Source: Channa striata
Lineage: Eukaryota; Chordata; Actinopteri; Anabantiformes; Channidae
DNA: 64,000 nt
Direction of reading: 5' to 3'
Assembly: GCA_033026295.1 (NCBI GenBank)
Contig: CM065187.1
Span: 19,626,388 to 19,690,387 of the forward strand
Under the pieces are notes generated by a model that made no database searches, was not told the DNA's origin, and saw nothing but the letters and a program-made list of their open reading frames with translations. Within the stretch, counting starts at the first letter, position 1, and every line of letters starts with the position of its first letter. This document shows, piece by piece, positions 1 to 12,826 of this stretch. The position numbers and the translations under genes were made by a program.

Positions 1-719
1 AGTAATTCTTACTGCGTTTCCGGGCTCAATAAAATTCCTACTGCACTACATACATTTGGCAGATATTACTGCGTTGCATTGAAAAATATAAAATATTATG
101 TGGTGCACATATCTTGCTGAGATTTTTTCTTGGTGCATTAATTGCTTAATTAATGAATTAATTACTGAATGTTAAACTTACAAGGACAACATACACAGAG
201 GCACAGAGTAGAATCTGTTGTTAAGGAGACGCACAATCATAACTGCCCGGAACGTGTTAGGTATTTTCCTGCAACAGTCTGCGCCCCAACTGAGCACCAG
301 GACTACAGTGATCAGTGACTGACCGCCATTATTATATCCATTATTGTTTTCATGAGTGACAAATAATTCAAAAGTGCCAGAAGAAAATAACGAAGTCTGA
401 CCTGTTCATCAGGATGTGATTCACAAAGACAAGCTAAGTGTGTGCACAGCAATGGCTTGGTGAGTGTGTGGGTAAAAGTAGAACCAGCTGAACTCTGTTG
501 TGTGTGTGTTTTGGATACAACGTGGCTGCCTAGATTTGGACTGTTGGTCGGTGGTTTTAGTCTGTCACTTTAGCCATTGGATGGATCGTCATTAAACAGG
601 GAAATACAGATTGCACATATTCGTGTACACAAGTAGATGGATGTTTCAACAACTACTGGATGGGTTGTCATGTCATTTGCAGATTGGATATTGCATATTG
701 GACTGGATTATAAGAGCTT
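1..719. other. Intergenic DNA, no gene seen
   Basis: AT-rich non-coding sequence. No open reading frame here resembles a known protein or has convincing splice sites. Its right edge abuts an inverted LINE fragment. Confidence 0.6.
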
Positions 720-909
720 TGAAAAACTCCCTTTACCGGAAGAAACCTCCAGCAGAACCAGGCTCAGGGTGGACGGACATCTGCCTTGACCGGTCGGGCT
801 GAGTGGAAAGTGGAGAGAGAAAAGAACAGAGCAACAAAAGCATCAACAAAACATTGGGCAGGTTAGAAGGACCAGTAGCTGCACACTGGAGGACACACAG
901 CTCCAAATC
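720..909 (-). mobile_element. L2-like LINE 3' UTR fragment, inverted
   Basis: The reverse complement matches the 3' untranslated part of the LINE at 15730-16863 almost base for base. It covers the stretch from the 'gtgtgtcctccagtgtgcag'-like segment to the 'cgttaaagggagtttttc'-like segment. It is a fragment with no coding capacity and lacks the terminal gaattgaatt tail. The assignment rests on similarity to the other copies in this window (15730-16863, 49752-50246). Confidence 0.8.
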
Positions 910-3900
910 CGGCTTTCAATTTATTTGAGGCCTGTTTTTACAGAGAGAGACTGTAGAAAGGAAAGGTATTATTAGCTGTATTAAGGTGAAATGGAGTTTT
1001 GATAATGACCACAGGGAGCATTAAGTTTGATTTCAAAGTAAAAATAAAATCAGTGCATCAGAGTGATGTTTCATAATCTCATAAGTTATAGAAAGCGTAG
1101 AGCACAGGGGTCGATATTTACAGATGACAGTGCAGAAAGGCTTTGCTGGAGTTGTAGCTCCCTCCTCTGGTGACACAGTCACTTTCTGGACATTTAACTA
1201 ACCAAAAAGGTCAGAGCCTTCCACTGGGTAACTACTGCAAAGATTAATATGTTTCAGCTGACAACAAGGTGTTTAGCCTTAATTACTGTGATGAGAAGAT
1301 GACTAAATGTACTGAATGACAATGTACTCTCATGGATTTTTCCCCAGATGGAACAGACATCTGTCTGCCAAGATTCCAAGAGACCTTATCTGCAAACATG
1401 GATTGACCACATCTAGAGTCCAGATCTTGACCCCAGACCTTGAACTTTGGCATGTGCTGAAGAAGTCTTGATGCCGTTTTCTGACTCTCGCAGCATCAGT
1501 ACACGATCTTGGTGAAGAATATTACAACTGTGGATTTAAAAAAGGCTGTGACATTGCATAAACCACTAATAAAAAAGAGTTCCCGTTCAGATGCTATCAC
1601 AAAGCTTTGCTTCATACCATGACAGCTGTACAGGACAAGAAAAAGATTGTCTTGTGAGTCAGTGTGTTTCCATAACACTTTTTTATTCTAAAGGTGAGGA
1701 TGCTTTCAATTAGAGTATAAAAACTAAATTATAACTTCCCCCAGAAACCAATTTTAGCTTTCTCTCAACTCTTGGGAGACTGTTAACATCTAAATATTTG
1801 GACTTTTCCAAACCATCCAGTTTGGATAGATGGCCACTGTGGCTCATAAGAATGAAAAATATGACATTATGCTCAGTTAACCATAGGTTTATGGAAGAAA
1901 CAGTGGAAGGCATGTTGTTAGTTTCTCAGCTAATGAGTTTACTCATAGTTAAAATGTTCCACTGAGCTGACGCTGAACACATTCCTTCTATGAACACCTC
2001 TGCACTGCACACTGGGGATGATATTATCTGTACAACCTTTCCCACATTGTTCTTCCTCTGGGTGAGTGGATCAGTTGTTAAATGAACACTTTGCTAGGTG
2101 CCACCTCGTCACAGATGTGGGCATTCCTGCGTGTCCTGTCCTGCAGAACATGACACCCACCGGTCAGAGCTCAGCTCACTGTCCCCATATTTCATCTCTG
2201 AGTAAACATTATATCTCTAGCTTGATGAAGTCTTAACCATTACGGCACAACATGCATTTCCCCTCTGACTCGCACTCAAACTGTTCACCAGTGCAGATGT
2301 TGTGTGGAATCTCTACAGCCTGTGAGGTATTGTTTTCGCACTGTCCTTGGTCTTTATGATCAGCCAACTGGATGTCACTGGAAGAATTTAAGAGAGGATA
2401 GCTGGGCCAATATTTGAAGTTAAAATACAACCAGAGAGTGGAGCTGTGGCACCATAATGGAAAGAAAGGAAGGGTGTGTGGCTTGACCTGAGTGTCTACG
2501 CTTGAAGTATTTGCTAGTAGTCAAGCGTCGGTTTGCTTCCACACTGCAATTATGCATTTAGGCTGCAAGTGCATGTCCCATGGTTTCCTATAGTGATGAT
2601 GCTGACTTGTTTTTCTATCTCGAGTTTTAGAGTTTGTGGGAGGTGTTGTCAATCACATCAACCACAACGACATCTTGATAATTGTGGGCTGCAAACAAAC
2701 ACACATTTGGGTTCAAATGTTTTCCATCCCCTTATCTGAAATGGAAAAAAAATCTAATTGCAATGATTTCCATTTCATAAATCAACATTACAGTCACATT
2801 TAGTTAGGTCAAATTTCTAATTCAAATCTCATCAGAAATTATGTTATTTAGCTTAACTTTTAATAATTTATCAAGTGGGTTGCAAACTACACAAAATTTT
2901 AAATGTGCACTGTATGATACATTTTCTTACATTTGATAATACAGGAACAATTGTCCTGCGTTATTATTACTTTAAACTGTAAGTTTGCATCATCTTCAAT
3001 GCCATTTGAATGTAAAGAGATTCAAACTTTTGCACACAACTGTAACACTGTTCAGCTCGGAAGCAGTATTACAAATAGTGTGTGTACAGATGCACTTACC
3101 TTCTACTGTATGTGGTGGTGAAACAGCACTTAAGGCTGCAAGTGGGGGTTAATATTTGTTCCTGTACATCTGTCTAAGTCAGAACATTTAGTGTTACGTT
3201 ACTTTTACAGGCACCTAATTTAGAATTTCATCTCACAGTTAAAGTTTTGAGAGTTAAAGAAATACTTTGGAGATAAGTTTGTGAAATATGCTCCCAACTC
3301 TCAGTGAGGTGTGGTAAATATAAAGCTACAGCTAACAGTAGATTAGGTTAGAGAGAATCAGGCGAATCCTTGTTTCTAGTCTTTATGCTAAACTAACCTA
3401 AATGCATATGTCAATATGTAGCACGTTGGATTTGGCCTTTAAAATTAAACTCTGCACAGATGCCACTGCTGCTCTGTGAGTCTGTGTCCCAGGAGGCGTC
3501 TTCCCCACACTAAGATAAGTTAGGGAGCATATCTCTATACAAGAAATATTATTAAAAAATACATACTGTAGTTTTAATAAAGATAACATTTATGTCTGAC
3601 TAAAATTTTGTGCTAATGATTAAGTTCAAGGATGAGCAGGTGAGCTGTGTTTTATGTGCCAAGAATTTCCATTTCAGCAAGAACATTAAGTCAACAGTGG
3701 GTTGCATCAGGTCCTCTGTCATCATTTAGTGGAAATACTTGGCACCTGCAGAGCAATATCACACATGGCAGCACCCTTCCCAACCTCTTACAGGGCGCTG
3801 GAGCAGCTAATAGAGCCAACTCTGCTTAGCCATGTAAGTAAACCAAGGAAAGAAAAAAAAAGGGGGGGGCTTTCAAAGTACAACTGCTGATTTCCCAGGG

Positions 3901-4328
3901 ATCATAAAGGCTTCCCATCTATCCGACCACTGCTTCCTGTGATCAGCTTTGTACATTCTCAACCTCCTCCTTTTCACGTTGAACCATTTCATTCTGTGCT
4001 GTTTAGTACCGAAGGAACTCTCTTAGGTCCATGCTGTGCTGTTCTGTGCTCTGTGGGTCTTTGTTCTCGTTCCTCTGAGTTTAAAGGCTCGGTCACTTTT
4101 TATCTAACTTCCGAGCTGTATGTCATCCACTAACAAGCTGACTGATGTTCGTCCAGAGCGAACACACTTACACACAAGCAAGCATTCCTTTAGCTGCCTT
4201 CATTTTGACCTGGTCTGTGAAAAACCTTAAATAAGTGGGGACTGTTTTACTCAAAGATAGACATCAACATAAAAGAAACATTAATGGACTTGTAGGTTGT
4301 TATAGTAATTTTCTTTTTTAATTCATGT
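910..4328. other. Intergenic DNA, no gene seen
   Basis: AT-rich non-coding sequence with only short chance ORFs. A short A-run followed by a G-run lies near 3849-3869. Nothing else with clear structure was seen. Confidence 0.55.
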
Positions 4329-4395
4329 TTTTTATATAGCGCCAATTTACAACAAAATAATCTCAAGGCACTTCACATAATAAAGACAAGACATT
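4329..4395 (-). mobile_element. L2-like LINE extreme 3' end, inverted
   Basis: The reverse complement reads as the conserved 3' end of the LINE family found at 16790-16860 and 50155-50230: a stretch like 'ttattatgtgaagtgccttg', then 'ttgtaaattggcgctatata'. Only about 65 bp remain, so this is a severely 5'-truncated or eroded copy. Confidence 0.75.
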
Positions 4396-4716
4396 GTAAC
4401 GCTCATTTTCCAGTTTTGCCTGAAAAAAGCTATATAATGCAGTCAACTCCGAATACATTCTAATGTCAAGTACATTGTATTGTATTATATCATTCAATAT
4501 TTTTTTCAGATTCATGAAGGCAGTGGTGGCTGTGTTGAATTGTGCTACACTATAACGACGTGTTAAAAGTAACTGATAAATGATTAAAAACAGTAACTGA
4601 AAAAGTATTTGAACCTGTTTCCTGTTTTTCTGCATTATTTGCCTGTAAATTATGATAAGATCTTTATTCATGTCAGAATTACAGACAAACACAGTGCACT
4701 TAAGCTAATAACGCAC

Positions 4717-4789
4717 AATTGTTTTGAGTCTTTACTCAAAACAATTTTTGAGTAAAGACTCATGTTAAACGTTCTCATGTTAAACGTTC
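4717..4789. repeat. Nested inverted repeats plus 15-bp tandem duplication
   Basis: A 13-bp perfect inverted repeat (4717-4729 and 4734-4746, loop cttt) overlaps a second 17-bp perfect inverted repeat (4725-4741 and 4746-4762, spacer caat). The same segment can therefore pair to its left or to its right. It is followed at once by two adjacent copies of tcatgttaaacgttc (4760-4774 and 4775-4789). No coding content. Confidence 0.85.
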
Positions 4790-7700
4790 AAAGTGCCTAT
4801 GGAAGCGAAGTAGATTAAACCTGCACAATGAGGAGGAGTTTTGACATGTTCTGCTGTGAACGGCTGTTGTGAGTAACGAGTTCATGCCACTGCACCTGTG
4901 CTGGATTGAAATGTGGGCTACAAATAAGCCACTGCAAATGGTAAATTGTCTTTTTAGGTCAATTTTTTTATTGGTGGTCCTGCTGCATCACTCAACTTCT
5001 ACTGAGCACCAGCCACACTGACATTTTTCTAGCCTGATAAAGTGTCTTCTCCACAGTAAATCTATAAGATCTATAGGACGACACGTTCACGTTGGTACGC
5101 AGTCCATGCCCCGTGCAGGGTGGCGGATCTAGTCCACAAAACATTGTCTCCATGATACTGTGTCAAGGTGCTCTTTGGAAACCCTAAGGTATGTTTGTTT
5201 TGGAGCATGTTGTCTTCCTCCATGGTGTTCCTGTCATGGACACCGGGTTCCAAAGCATTCAGGAAGTGCTATTGAATCCTATTAAAATGGAGTTCCTCAT
5301 TATTGTCAGTCCAAGGTGTGTGTGCTGAAAAATCAACAAATGATGACCGTTCCACACGGTTAAAGCCGTAGCTATTGGATTGAAATAATGACTTTAATTA
5401 ACAGATGCTGTGTTTTTGTAATTTGGCTTTGAGTGGTAAGGCCTAAGATAAAAAACGTTACAATTCTAAATTAAATCCAAAATGAGGTCAATATCGCTCT
5501 TAACATCCTGCGAAAACCCTGTTCATTTCGCTCCAATACAGAAACCAAACTTAAACCTCTTCCAAGATACATCCAGAAATAAACAGATTGACCTCTGACC
5601 AGCTGGCCTTCAATTTTTCTCATTTCCGGGTCAGATACAGTTGGAACAACATTTCGATGCTGAAGAGAGATGTAGATGTCATGCCTGTGAGGTTAATCAA
5701 GTGTTGGAAACAAACATCTGTCTGCACACTAACACATGTTTCCACAGAACAGGTTAGGACTACCGGTACTCATTCCCAATAACTCTCATGTTTAAACATA
5801 CAGTACAGTGTTGATTGTGTCTTGCAATAGATACTGGAATGCAGTGGTATTAATGAGGAAAGGGGAAGAGAATTCCTGTTGATGTACTGTAAATATTTTC
5901 TTTAGCTTTAGTTGGTTTTGAATCAGGAAATAGACATATTGTATATTGAGGCTACATCCAAAGGTTGAGTCATGACTAGGGTTTATCCACAACACTTTTT
6001 ATGTCACTGGCACTTCACTCACCAGGTTGGTTTTATCACTGTGGTTTCTGTGTTGCTGGTCCACAAGACACTGTTCATTAGCCAAACAGGTTAACCTTAG
6101 GCTAAATCAAAGAGTTTATTAACAATTTTAAATGAACAAGTGTGTGTTCTGTGAGATCTGACCAGAGGTTTTGCCACAAATATTCAAATTGTAGACCTGG
6201 ATCCTCCATTATCCAAGACATATTCTAGAGAGGAACAACAACATTCATTCAGACTCCATCCACGCTTGACGGAAATATCTGGATTTTTAGTTGCTAAAAT
6301 CTCTATTAACTACAGTGGTTGATGTGCTGGTCTGCAGTTTTTTTTCTAGCTGGTGGCATATATTTGGTTTATTAATGCGTTTTTTTGTCTTTTTTTGCTA
6401 AAATCATCAGCATTAAGTTTTAACCAAATCAGAAAAATCTAAACTATATGCTAAAAGGCACTAAGAGTGACAACAGCTGTTGAAAATAGCAGATTTAAAT
6501 CACAGAATTAAGGTATAGCCAACATGAACTTTGTGTCCATATTGGTGGCCCTGAACCTCAAAATGTATTAAGCATATCTGTGTATGTAGCTTTTGATGTG
6601 TATCTTCAAGTATCTCTTCATTCATTTTTATAAAAGTCAAAGGCCAGTCTCTGTCTGTCTGTGTTGTCTCACGTCTCTCAGTCTCCACCATCTTTGGTGG
6701 AGACGGAGTGGTCAGGCCTGGCCAGTGTTATCATCCTCTGCCAATGGCTGTGCCAGCTTGTTACAGTACAGATCCTCTTTCCAAACCCGTTGAGCGGAGT
6801 GTTTACAAAACCAAGTAAGGGCAGCTTTTAAAAGGCCAGGGGACAGACATCCATGGGAATGTTTTTGAAATGTTTTTGAAATCATCTGGGCATTAATCGA
6901 ACACGTACATTACGGTCACAAGAGAGCAAGGGGGCCACTGTATGTGCAGTTTGTCAAGTCGATCCCTAAGAAGAGTCACATTTAAAAAACTAAATGACAA
7001 TTACTTGAAACTGTACAAACTTTTCATGAATTGTTACTTTTGAAAAAACCAAGAAGTGCAGATGGATAAAGGCGAACCATTAAACGCATAACAACAAGCT
7101 ACTGCATCTTCTTAATTTAGTGATTTTTTTATTAATTTGTCCCAGTCCTATTGTGTTGTGTAGTATCTAGAAATAAGCACATCTCCGGATCTCTTTTTCC
7201 ATCACTGTGTTGCATGTGTTTCTGCTTCTCTCCTCCGCATTATTCAAACAATGTGTAAGGTTTGAATGTACAGGGACAGCACAGTGTGTAGTGCAAAGAT
7301 GTACAAGTGCAATAAAACATCTGTCCTCTGGTCTGTGAAGCTGCATTAGCTCTTGACAGCTGCCAAGATAATTGAAATGACTTCACCACAAAATCTCAAG
7401 AAGTGATGGCACACAGATTTTAATTTCCCTGAGAAGAGGTAGGGCTGCGGCGTAAATGAAGTTACAAAAACAAAGAAACATGAAAGAAAAGACATACAGT
7501 ATGTACACTGCCAAAAACATGCTCAACTCTTTGGAAATAAAAATATATAAAATCTTCAGCAGATCACACACTAATTATTTGGAGTGGAAGTCCTTGTCAG
7601 GAAGATAAACCAGAGATTGCATCTGAATTATAGACACAATCTAACTAGGCTCAGTCCTAATGTGTATGGCTCCGTCTGCTGACACACGAGAAGAGGCAAT

Positions 7701-8920
7701 GGACACACTGGATGCAAGATTTTCAAAATATCCACAGAGGTCGTACTGATACAATGGCATGGGAAATGGCTTCAGTTCCATAAATTCAAAGTTTAACAGA
7801 TGCACTTTTGTACTTTGATTCAGTCTTGCTGAAATTGTGAACACAACAAACTAGATTACTGCTTTGATGGACCATGAATCTAGATATAATCTGGATGTGG
7901 ATAGGAAAAACAGTGGTGAGATTTCATTATGGGCTGCCATCTGACTTACAAACACAAAAGCAAAAAGCATGATTGCAAATGGCTTGGCTTTCCGCTCAGA
8001 TTGTGTAGTTTGGCAGCTTGTATGGTAAAAGGTAACGGTACTAATCAACATGTGAGTCATTTCACAAGGAGCCTGCATCATAAATCAGCAACCAGCTGAT
8101 TAGCTCCTGGAGGATGTGGTTCACATAAACTACTACAATAATATTTTACAAAGCTTTAGTAGCAGAGCTCCCCGTGGCCTCTTTCTTCCTTATCGTTGCT
8201 GCAAATTCTTTTTTATAGATCATTTCAAGTAAATGACTTGCTGCTTACACACTTTATAAACCATACATTCCATTTCATGTCTCAACAGGTAGAGATGTTG
8301 TAAGACTAATACGTATAAAACACTGTGTGAAAAAATCATATTTTTTGTCTTCAATGAAAAACTGCAATGCAAATATTTTTTTTAAACAGCCCTCCAGCAA
8401 TAAGTTCAACAGCAGGGCATTTATTGGAAAGACAAGCAACATTTTCAGTGTAGTGTGGTACTTGCTGGTATATCTCTTGGGTACATTTCCTCCTTAGATG
8501 CTTCCTAAACTGAAACTATACCTCTGCGATTTTACATTCAACAACAGTCTAACATGAAAATGTACAATATGTTGGTTTACAGCCCAAAACCTACACTACT
8601 AATCTCACAATGTGGGCTATAAAATTGTGAGAAACCAAAATTTTTGGGCACGTGGCATATTTTCATCTTATATATGTTGTGTTTTCCAGAGGGAATGTGG
8701 GGAATATCAGCTTTTTTCTTTCATGTGATGTGGGTGTAGGCCAATAGAAAAGAATGGACAAGCAAAAAATGGCTTTTTGTGTTGTGGACCAATGTAGCTA
8801 TAATTTATTTTCATGTGACACTGGGTTGAGTGTGTACCTGCTTGTTGCAACTGTTTTCTTTCCCATTTCAGTTCAGCTTCCCCCTGCCTGTCTCAATCAT
8901 CTGAGATATTTATGCCCTTT
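4790..8920. other. Intergenic DNA, no gene seen
   Basis: AT-rich non-coding DNA. The ORFs present are short and have no family resemblance or convincing splice sites. It ends at the target-site duplication of the retrotransposon. Confidence 0.55.
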
Positions 8921-8938
8921 ATCAACTCCAAAAGATTT
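8921..8938 (+). repeat. Left target-site duplication of the LINE
   Basis: The 18 bases atcaactccaaaagattt occur here and again, identically, at 12016-12033, exactly bracketing the retrotransposon. This marks the 5' insertion boundary. Confidence 0.92.
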
Positions 8939-9025
8939 AATCTAGCCACAGGGGTTACAAGCCAGTAACTTCTGTGTCCCAAGCCCGGATAAATAGAGAG
9001 GGTTGCGTCAGGAAGGGCATAAAAC

Positions 9026-10315
9026 TTGCCAAGTACAACCATGCGAGTCATCCATACCACTTTCATACCGGATCGGTCGAGGCCCGGGTCAACAACGACC
9101 GCCACCGGTGCTGTTAACCTACAGGGTGCCGGTGGAAATTGGACTACCGGTACTGTTGGTCGAAGAAGGAGAGGAGGCATAAGGGTCAGTGGACAGAGAG
9201 AGAAGAGAAAAGGCAGGAGCTTAGATCTGAGAGTAGGGACTCTTAACGTTGGCACAATGACAGGGAAAGGTAGAGAGCTGGCAGACATGATGGACAGAAG
9301 GAAGGTAGATGTACTGTGTGTGCAAGAGACGAGGTGAAAGGGCAGCAAAGCACGTAGTATTGGAGGAGGATACAAACTGTTCTACCATGGTGTGGATAGG
9401 AAGAGAAACAGAGTAGGAGTGATCCTGAAGGGGGAGTGTGTGAACAATGTTCTAGAGGTGAAAAGAGTCTCAGACAGGGTGATGAGCCTAAAGCTAGAAA
9501 TCGAAGGTGTGATGGTGAACGTAGTCAGTGGGTATGCTCCACAAGTTGGCTGTGAGTTAGAAGAGATGGAGAGGTTCTGGAATGAGTTGGATGAGGTTGA
9601 AGAGAGTATCCCCAGAGGAGAGAGACTAGTTGTTGGAGCAGACTTCAATGGGCATGTTGGTGAGGGGAACAGAGGTAATGAGGAGGTGATGGGCAGGTTT
9701 GGTGTAAAGGAAAGGAATCCAGAAGGACAGATGGTAGTGGACTTTGCTAAGAGGATGGAAATGGCTGTAGTCAACACGTACTTCCAGAAGAGAGAGGAAC
9801 ACAGAGTGACATACAAGAGTGGAGGTAGGAGTACACAGGTGGACTATATTCTATGTAGACGAGGTCATTTGAGAGAGGTTAGTGACTGTAAAGTGGTGGT
9901 AGGAGAGAGTGTAGCCAGACAGCACCGCATGGTGGTGTATAAGATGACTCTGGTGGTCAGGAAGGAGAAGAGAGGTAAGACAGAAAAGAAGACCAAGTGG
10001 TGGAAGCTAAAGAATGAAGAAACTTGTAAGGAATTCAGGCAGAAGTTGAGACAGGCTTTGGGTTGTCAGGAAGAACTTCCAGATGATTGGGAAACTACAG
10101 CAGAGGTAATCAGGGAAACAGGTAGGAAGGTGCTTGGTGTGTCATCTGGAAAGAAGAAAGAAGATAAAGACACTTGGTGGTGGAATGATGAAGTACAGGA
10201 CTGCATCCAGAGGAAGAGGTTAGCTAAAAGGAAGTGGGATGTAGAAAGGATTGAGGAAAGTAGACAGGAGTACAAGGAAGTGCAGCGCAGAGTGAAGAGG
10301 GAGGTGGCAGGTTAG
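9026..10315 (+). pseudogene. LINE endonuclease domain, interrupted ORF
   Basis: This reading frame encodes an APE-like endonuclease. Visible motifs are LRVGTLNVGTMTGKGREL near 9227, VDVLCVQETR ending at 9334, VSGYAPQ near 9527, the catalytic-type GADFNGHVG near 9640, and a basic lysine-rich linker after 9955. A TGA at 9335-9337 sits in frame between two halves that otherwise continue in the same frame. I infer a former tryptophan (TGG to TGA). The frame then ends at TAG 10313-10315, and the downstream homologous sequence continues out of frame, implying small deletions between about 10315 and 10547. In host databases such ORFs are often mislabelled 'craniofacial development protein 2-like'. 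Confidence 0.85.
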
Positions 10316-10546
10316 ACATGAAGGAAGGAGAGAAGGACTTGTACAGGCCAGACAGAGAGATAGGGATGGGAAAGATGTGCAACAGATAAGGGTGATTAAA
10401 GACAGAGATGGAAAGGTGCTAACAAGCCAGGAGAGTGTGCAGAGAAGATGGAAGGAGTATTTTGAGGAGCTGACGAATGAGGAAAATGACATGGAAAGTG
10501 TGGATGTTGTGGAGCAGGAAATCAGAAAGAGATCAGAAAGGATGAG

Positions 10547-11985
10547 GTGAGGAAGTCTCTGAAAAGGATGAAGAGCGGAAAGGCTGTTGGTCCTGATGAC
10601 GTACCTGTGGAGGTGTGGAAGTGTCTAGGAGAGACAGCAGTGGAGTTTCTGACAAGTCTGTTTAACAGGATTTTAGAGAGTGAGAAGATGCCTGAGCAAT
10701 GGAGGAGAAGCGCTCTGGTGCCGATTTTTAAGAACAAGGGTGACACGCAGAACTGCAGCAACTACAGAGGGATAAAGCTGATGAGCCACACAATGAAGCT
10801 GTGGGAAAGAGTAGTGGAGGCCAGGCTTAGGAAGGAGGTGGAGATTTGTGAGCAGCAGTATGGTTTCATGCCCCGTAAGAGCACCACTGACGCCATTTTC
10901 GCTTTGAGAATGTTGATGTAAAGTACAGAGATGGTCAGAAGGAGCGGCATTGTGTCTTTGTGGATTTAGAGAAGGCGTATGACAGGGTGCCGAGGGAGGA
11001 GCTGTGGTACTGTATGAGGATGTCGGGAGTGGCAGAGAAGTACGTCAGAGTAGTTCAGGACATGTATGAGAGAAGCATGACGGTGGTGAGATGTGCCGTA
11101 GGTCAGACAGAGGAATTCAAGGTGGAGGTGGGACTACACCAAGGATCGGCTTTGAGTCCCTTCTTGTTTGCTGGGCTGATGGACAGGTTGACAGATGAGG
11201 TCAGACAGAAATCTCCCTGGACAATGATGTTTGCAGATGACATTGTGACTTGCAGTGAGAGTAGAGAGCAGGTGGAGGAACAGCTGGAGAGGTGGAGGTT
11301 TGCTCTGGAAAGAATAGGCATGAAAGTCAGTCGTAGTAAGACAGAATACATTTGTCTAAACGAGAGGGAGCAAGGTAGAAGTGTGAGGTTACAGGGGGCT
11401 GAGGTGAAGAAGGTGCAGGAGTTTAAGTACTTGGGGTCAACAGTTCAGTGTGATGGGGAGTGTGGAAAAGAGGCAAAGAGGCGAGTGCAGGCGGGTTGGA
11501 GTGGGTGGAGGAAAGTGTCAGGAGTGTTGTGTGACAGAAGAGTGTCAGCAAGACTCAAAGGAAAGGTGTACAGGACAGTGGTGAGACCAGCTCTGCTCTA
11601 TGGGTTAGAGACAGTAGCAGTGAGAAAGAGACAAGAGGCAGAGATGGAAGCAGCAGAGATGAAGATGTTGAGGTTCTTCTTAGGAGTCACAAGATTGGAC
11701 AGAATTAGGAACGAGCTCATCAGAGGGACAGTGCACGTTGCCTGTGTTAGCAACAAAGTCAGAGAGGCCAGATTAAGATAGTCTGGACATGTGCAGAGGA
11801 GGGATAGTGAATATATTGGTAGAAGGATGTTGGAGATGGAGCTGCCAGGCAAGAGGGCGAGAAGACGACCAAGGAGGAGATATATGTATGTTCTAACAGA
11901 GGACATGAGGTTGGCTGGTGTCAGAGAGGAAGATGCCCAGGATAGAGTGAAGTGGAAACAGATGATTCGCTGTGGCGACCCCTAA
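10547..11985 (+). pseudogene. LINE reverse transcriptase domain, interrupted ORF
   Basis: Reverse transcriptase motifs appear in the expected order: AVGPDDVPVEVWK (about 10580), NYRGIKLMSHTMKLWERV (about 10760), QQYGFMPRKSTTDAIF (about 10855), FVDLEKAYDRVPR (about 10960), HQGSALSPFLF (about 11140), and the catalytic FADD box in MMFADDIV (about 11227). EFKYLGS follows at about 11420. A one-base deletion near 10918-10922 shifts the frame after FALRMLM. A TAG at 11779-11781 interrupts the C-terminal part, and the same frame then runs on to a stop at 11985. The TAG again looks like a mutated tryptophan codon. The active-site residues are intact, but the protein cannot be made from this copy. Confidence 0.87.
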
Positions 11986-12015
11986 TGGGAAAAGCCGAAA
12001 GAGAAGTAGTAGTAG

Positions 12016-12033
12016 ATCAACTCCAAAAGATTT
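12016..12033 (+). repeat. Right target-site duplication of the LINE
   Basis: Identical 18-bp copy of 8921-8938, directly after the agtagtag tail of the element. Confidence 0.92.
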
Positions 12034-12826
12034 GGTAATAGGAAAGTGGAAAAGTTTCTTGGTGATGACTGTTGCCTGTCACGTGCAAGATAGCTTAAAA
12101 AAAACTGATATTAAGCAAATGCAGCCACCATAGAATTGGGTTTGTGATGAGTCTGTGGTGAACTTATTAAGGACTCCTTAGTGTCTCTTTGTAATTTTTA
12201 CAAATGTCACGTTGTTTACAATATTCTAAATTGTGTACTACTTCATTATAATGTCAGCCATAGAGATCATGATGAATACAAAGATCTGCAGAAAATCCTT
12301 AAAGAGAAGCAAACTGGGCATATAGAGACACAGAACAACCTGTCACAAAAAGTGTGTTGGCCCCACAGCAGGGGTGTAAGACCCATCCATCCAAATTTAA
12401 TGGATCACCACATTGCAACATAGATACCATTCGCGAACTTATGAAACCTTCCAATGCCAGATGTTTACACATGTGCTGCAATTAACTCTTGGCATAACGG
12501 TTGGTGTTTGAAGTAGGTAAAAAAGAGGAACAATTTTTTTAAATATAAAAGCCACTGTTTTACAGAGAGTTACCTGAGACTATGGTGCAGGCAGAGAGAG
12601 CACCTTCACTCATTCTATCCTAAAGTGAAAAAATACATATTCAATATTCTTGCATCTAAGTAAAGCCAAATGACTGCTGCTGGTTTCAGTAACTATATTA
12701 TCAGCATTGCCATCAATCTTGGCAAGAGGGTGAATAAACATAGATGGGCTGTGTGAGTCTAGGGTGTGAAGGTGCAACTCATGTGTGGACTGAAAATAAA
12801 AGGCTGTTGGCAATTTAAATATATAT
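12034..12826. other. Intergenic DNA, no gene seen
   Basis: Non-coding sequence between the LINE and a SINE. No gene-like structure was recognised. Confidence 0.55.

Larger units (their letters stand above)
8939..12015 (+). mobile_element. Full-length RTE-like non-LTR retrotransposon (LINE)
   Basis: A 3077-bp insertion bracketed by an 18-bp perfect target-site duplication. In order it has a short 5' leader, an apurinic-type endonuclease domain (9200-9960), a linker, a reverse transcriptase domain (10550-11450), a C-terminal region to the stop at 11985, and a very short 3' UTR. The 3' end reads 'ggcgacccctaatgggaaaa', then gccgaaagagaag and an agtagtag tail. That 3' end and domain order are what I know of fish RTE-clade (Expander-like) elements. 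The clade name is from memory and would need a database match. The ORF is broken by in-frame stops and frameshifts (see the two pseudogene entries), so this copy cannot act on its own. Confidence 0.9.

Noticed and set aside
8893..9375. 160-codon minus-strand ORF over the LINE start
   Set aside because: Antisense shadow of the retrotransposon endonuclease region, Ser/Pro/Leu-rich with no motif.
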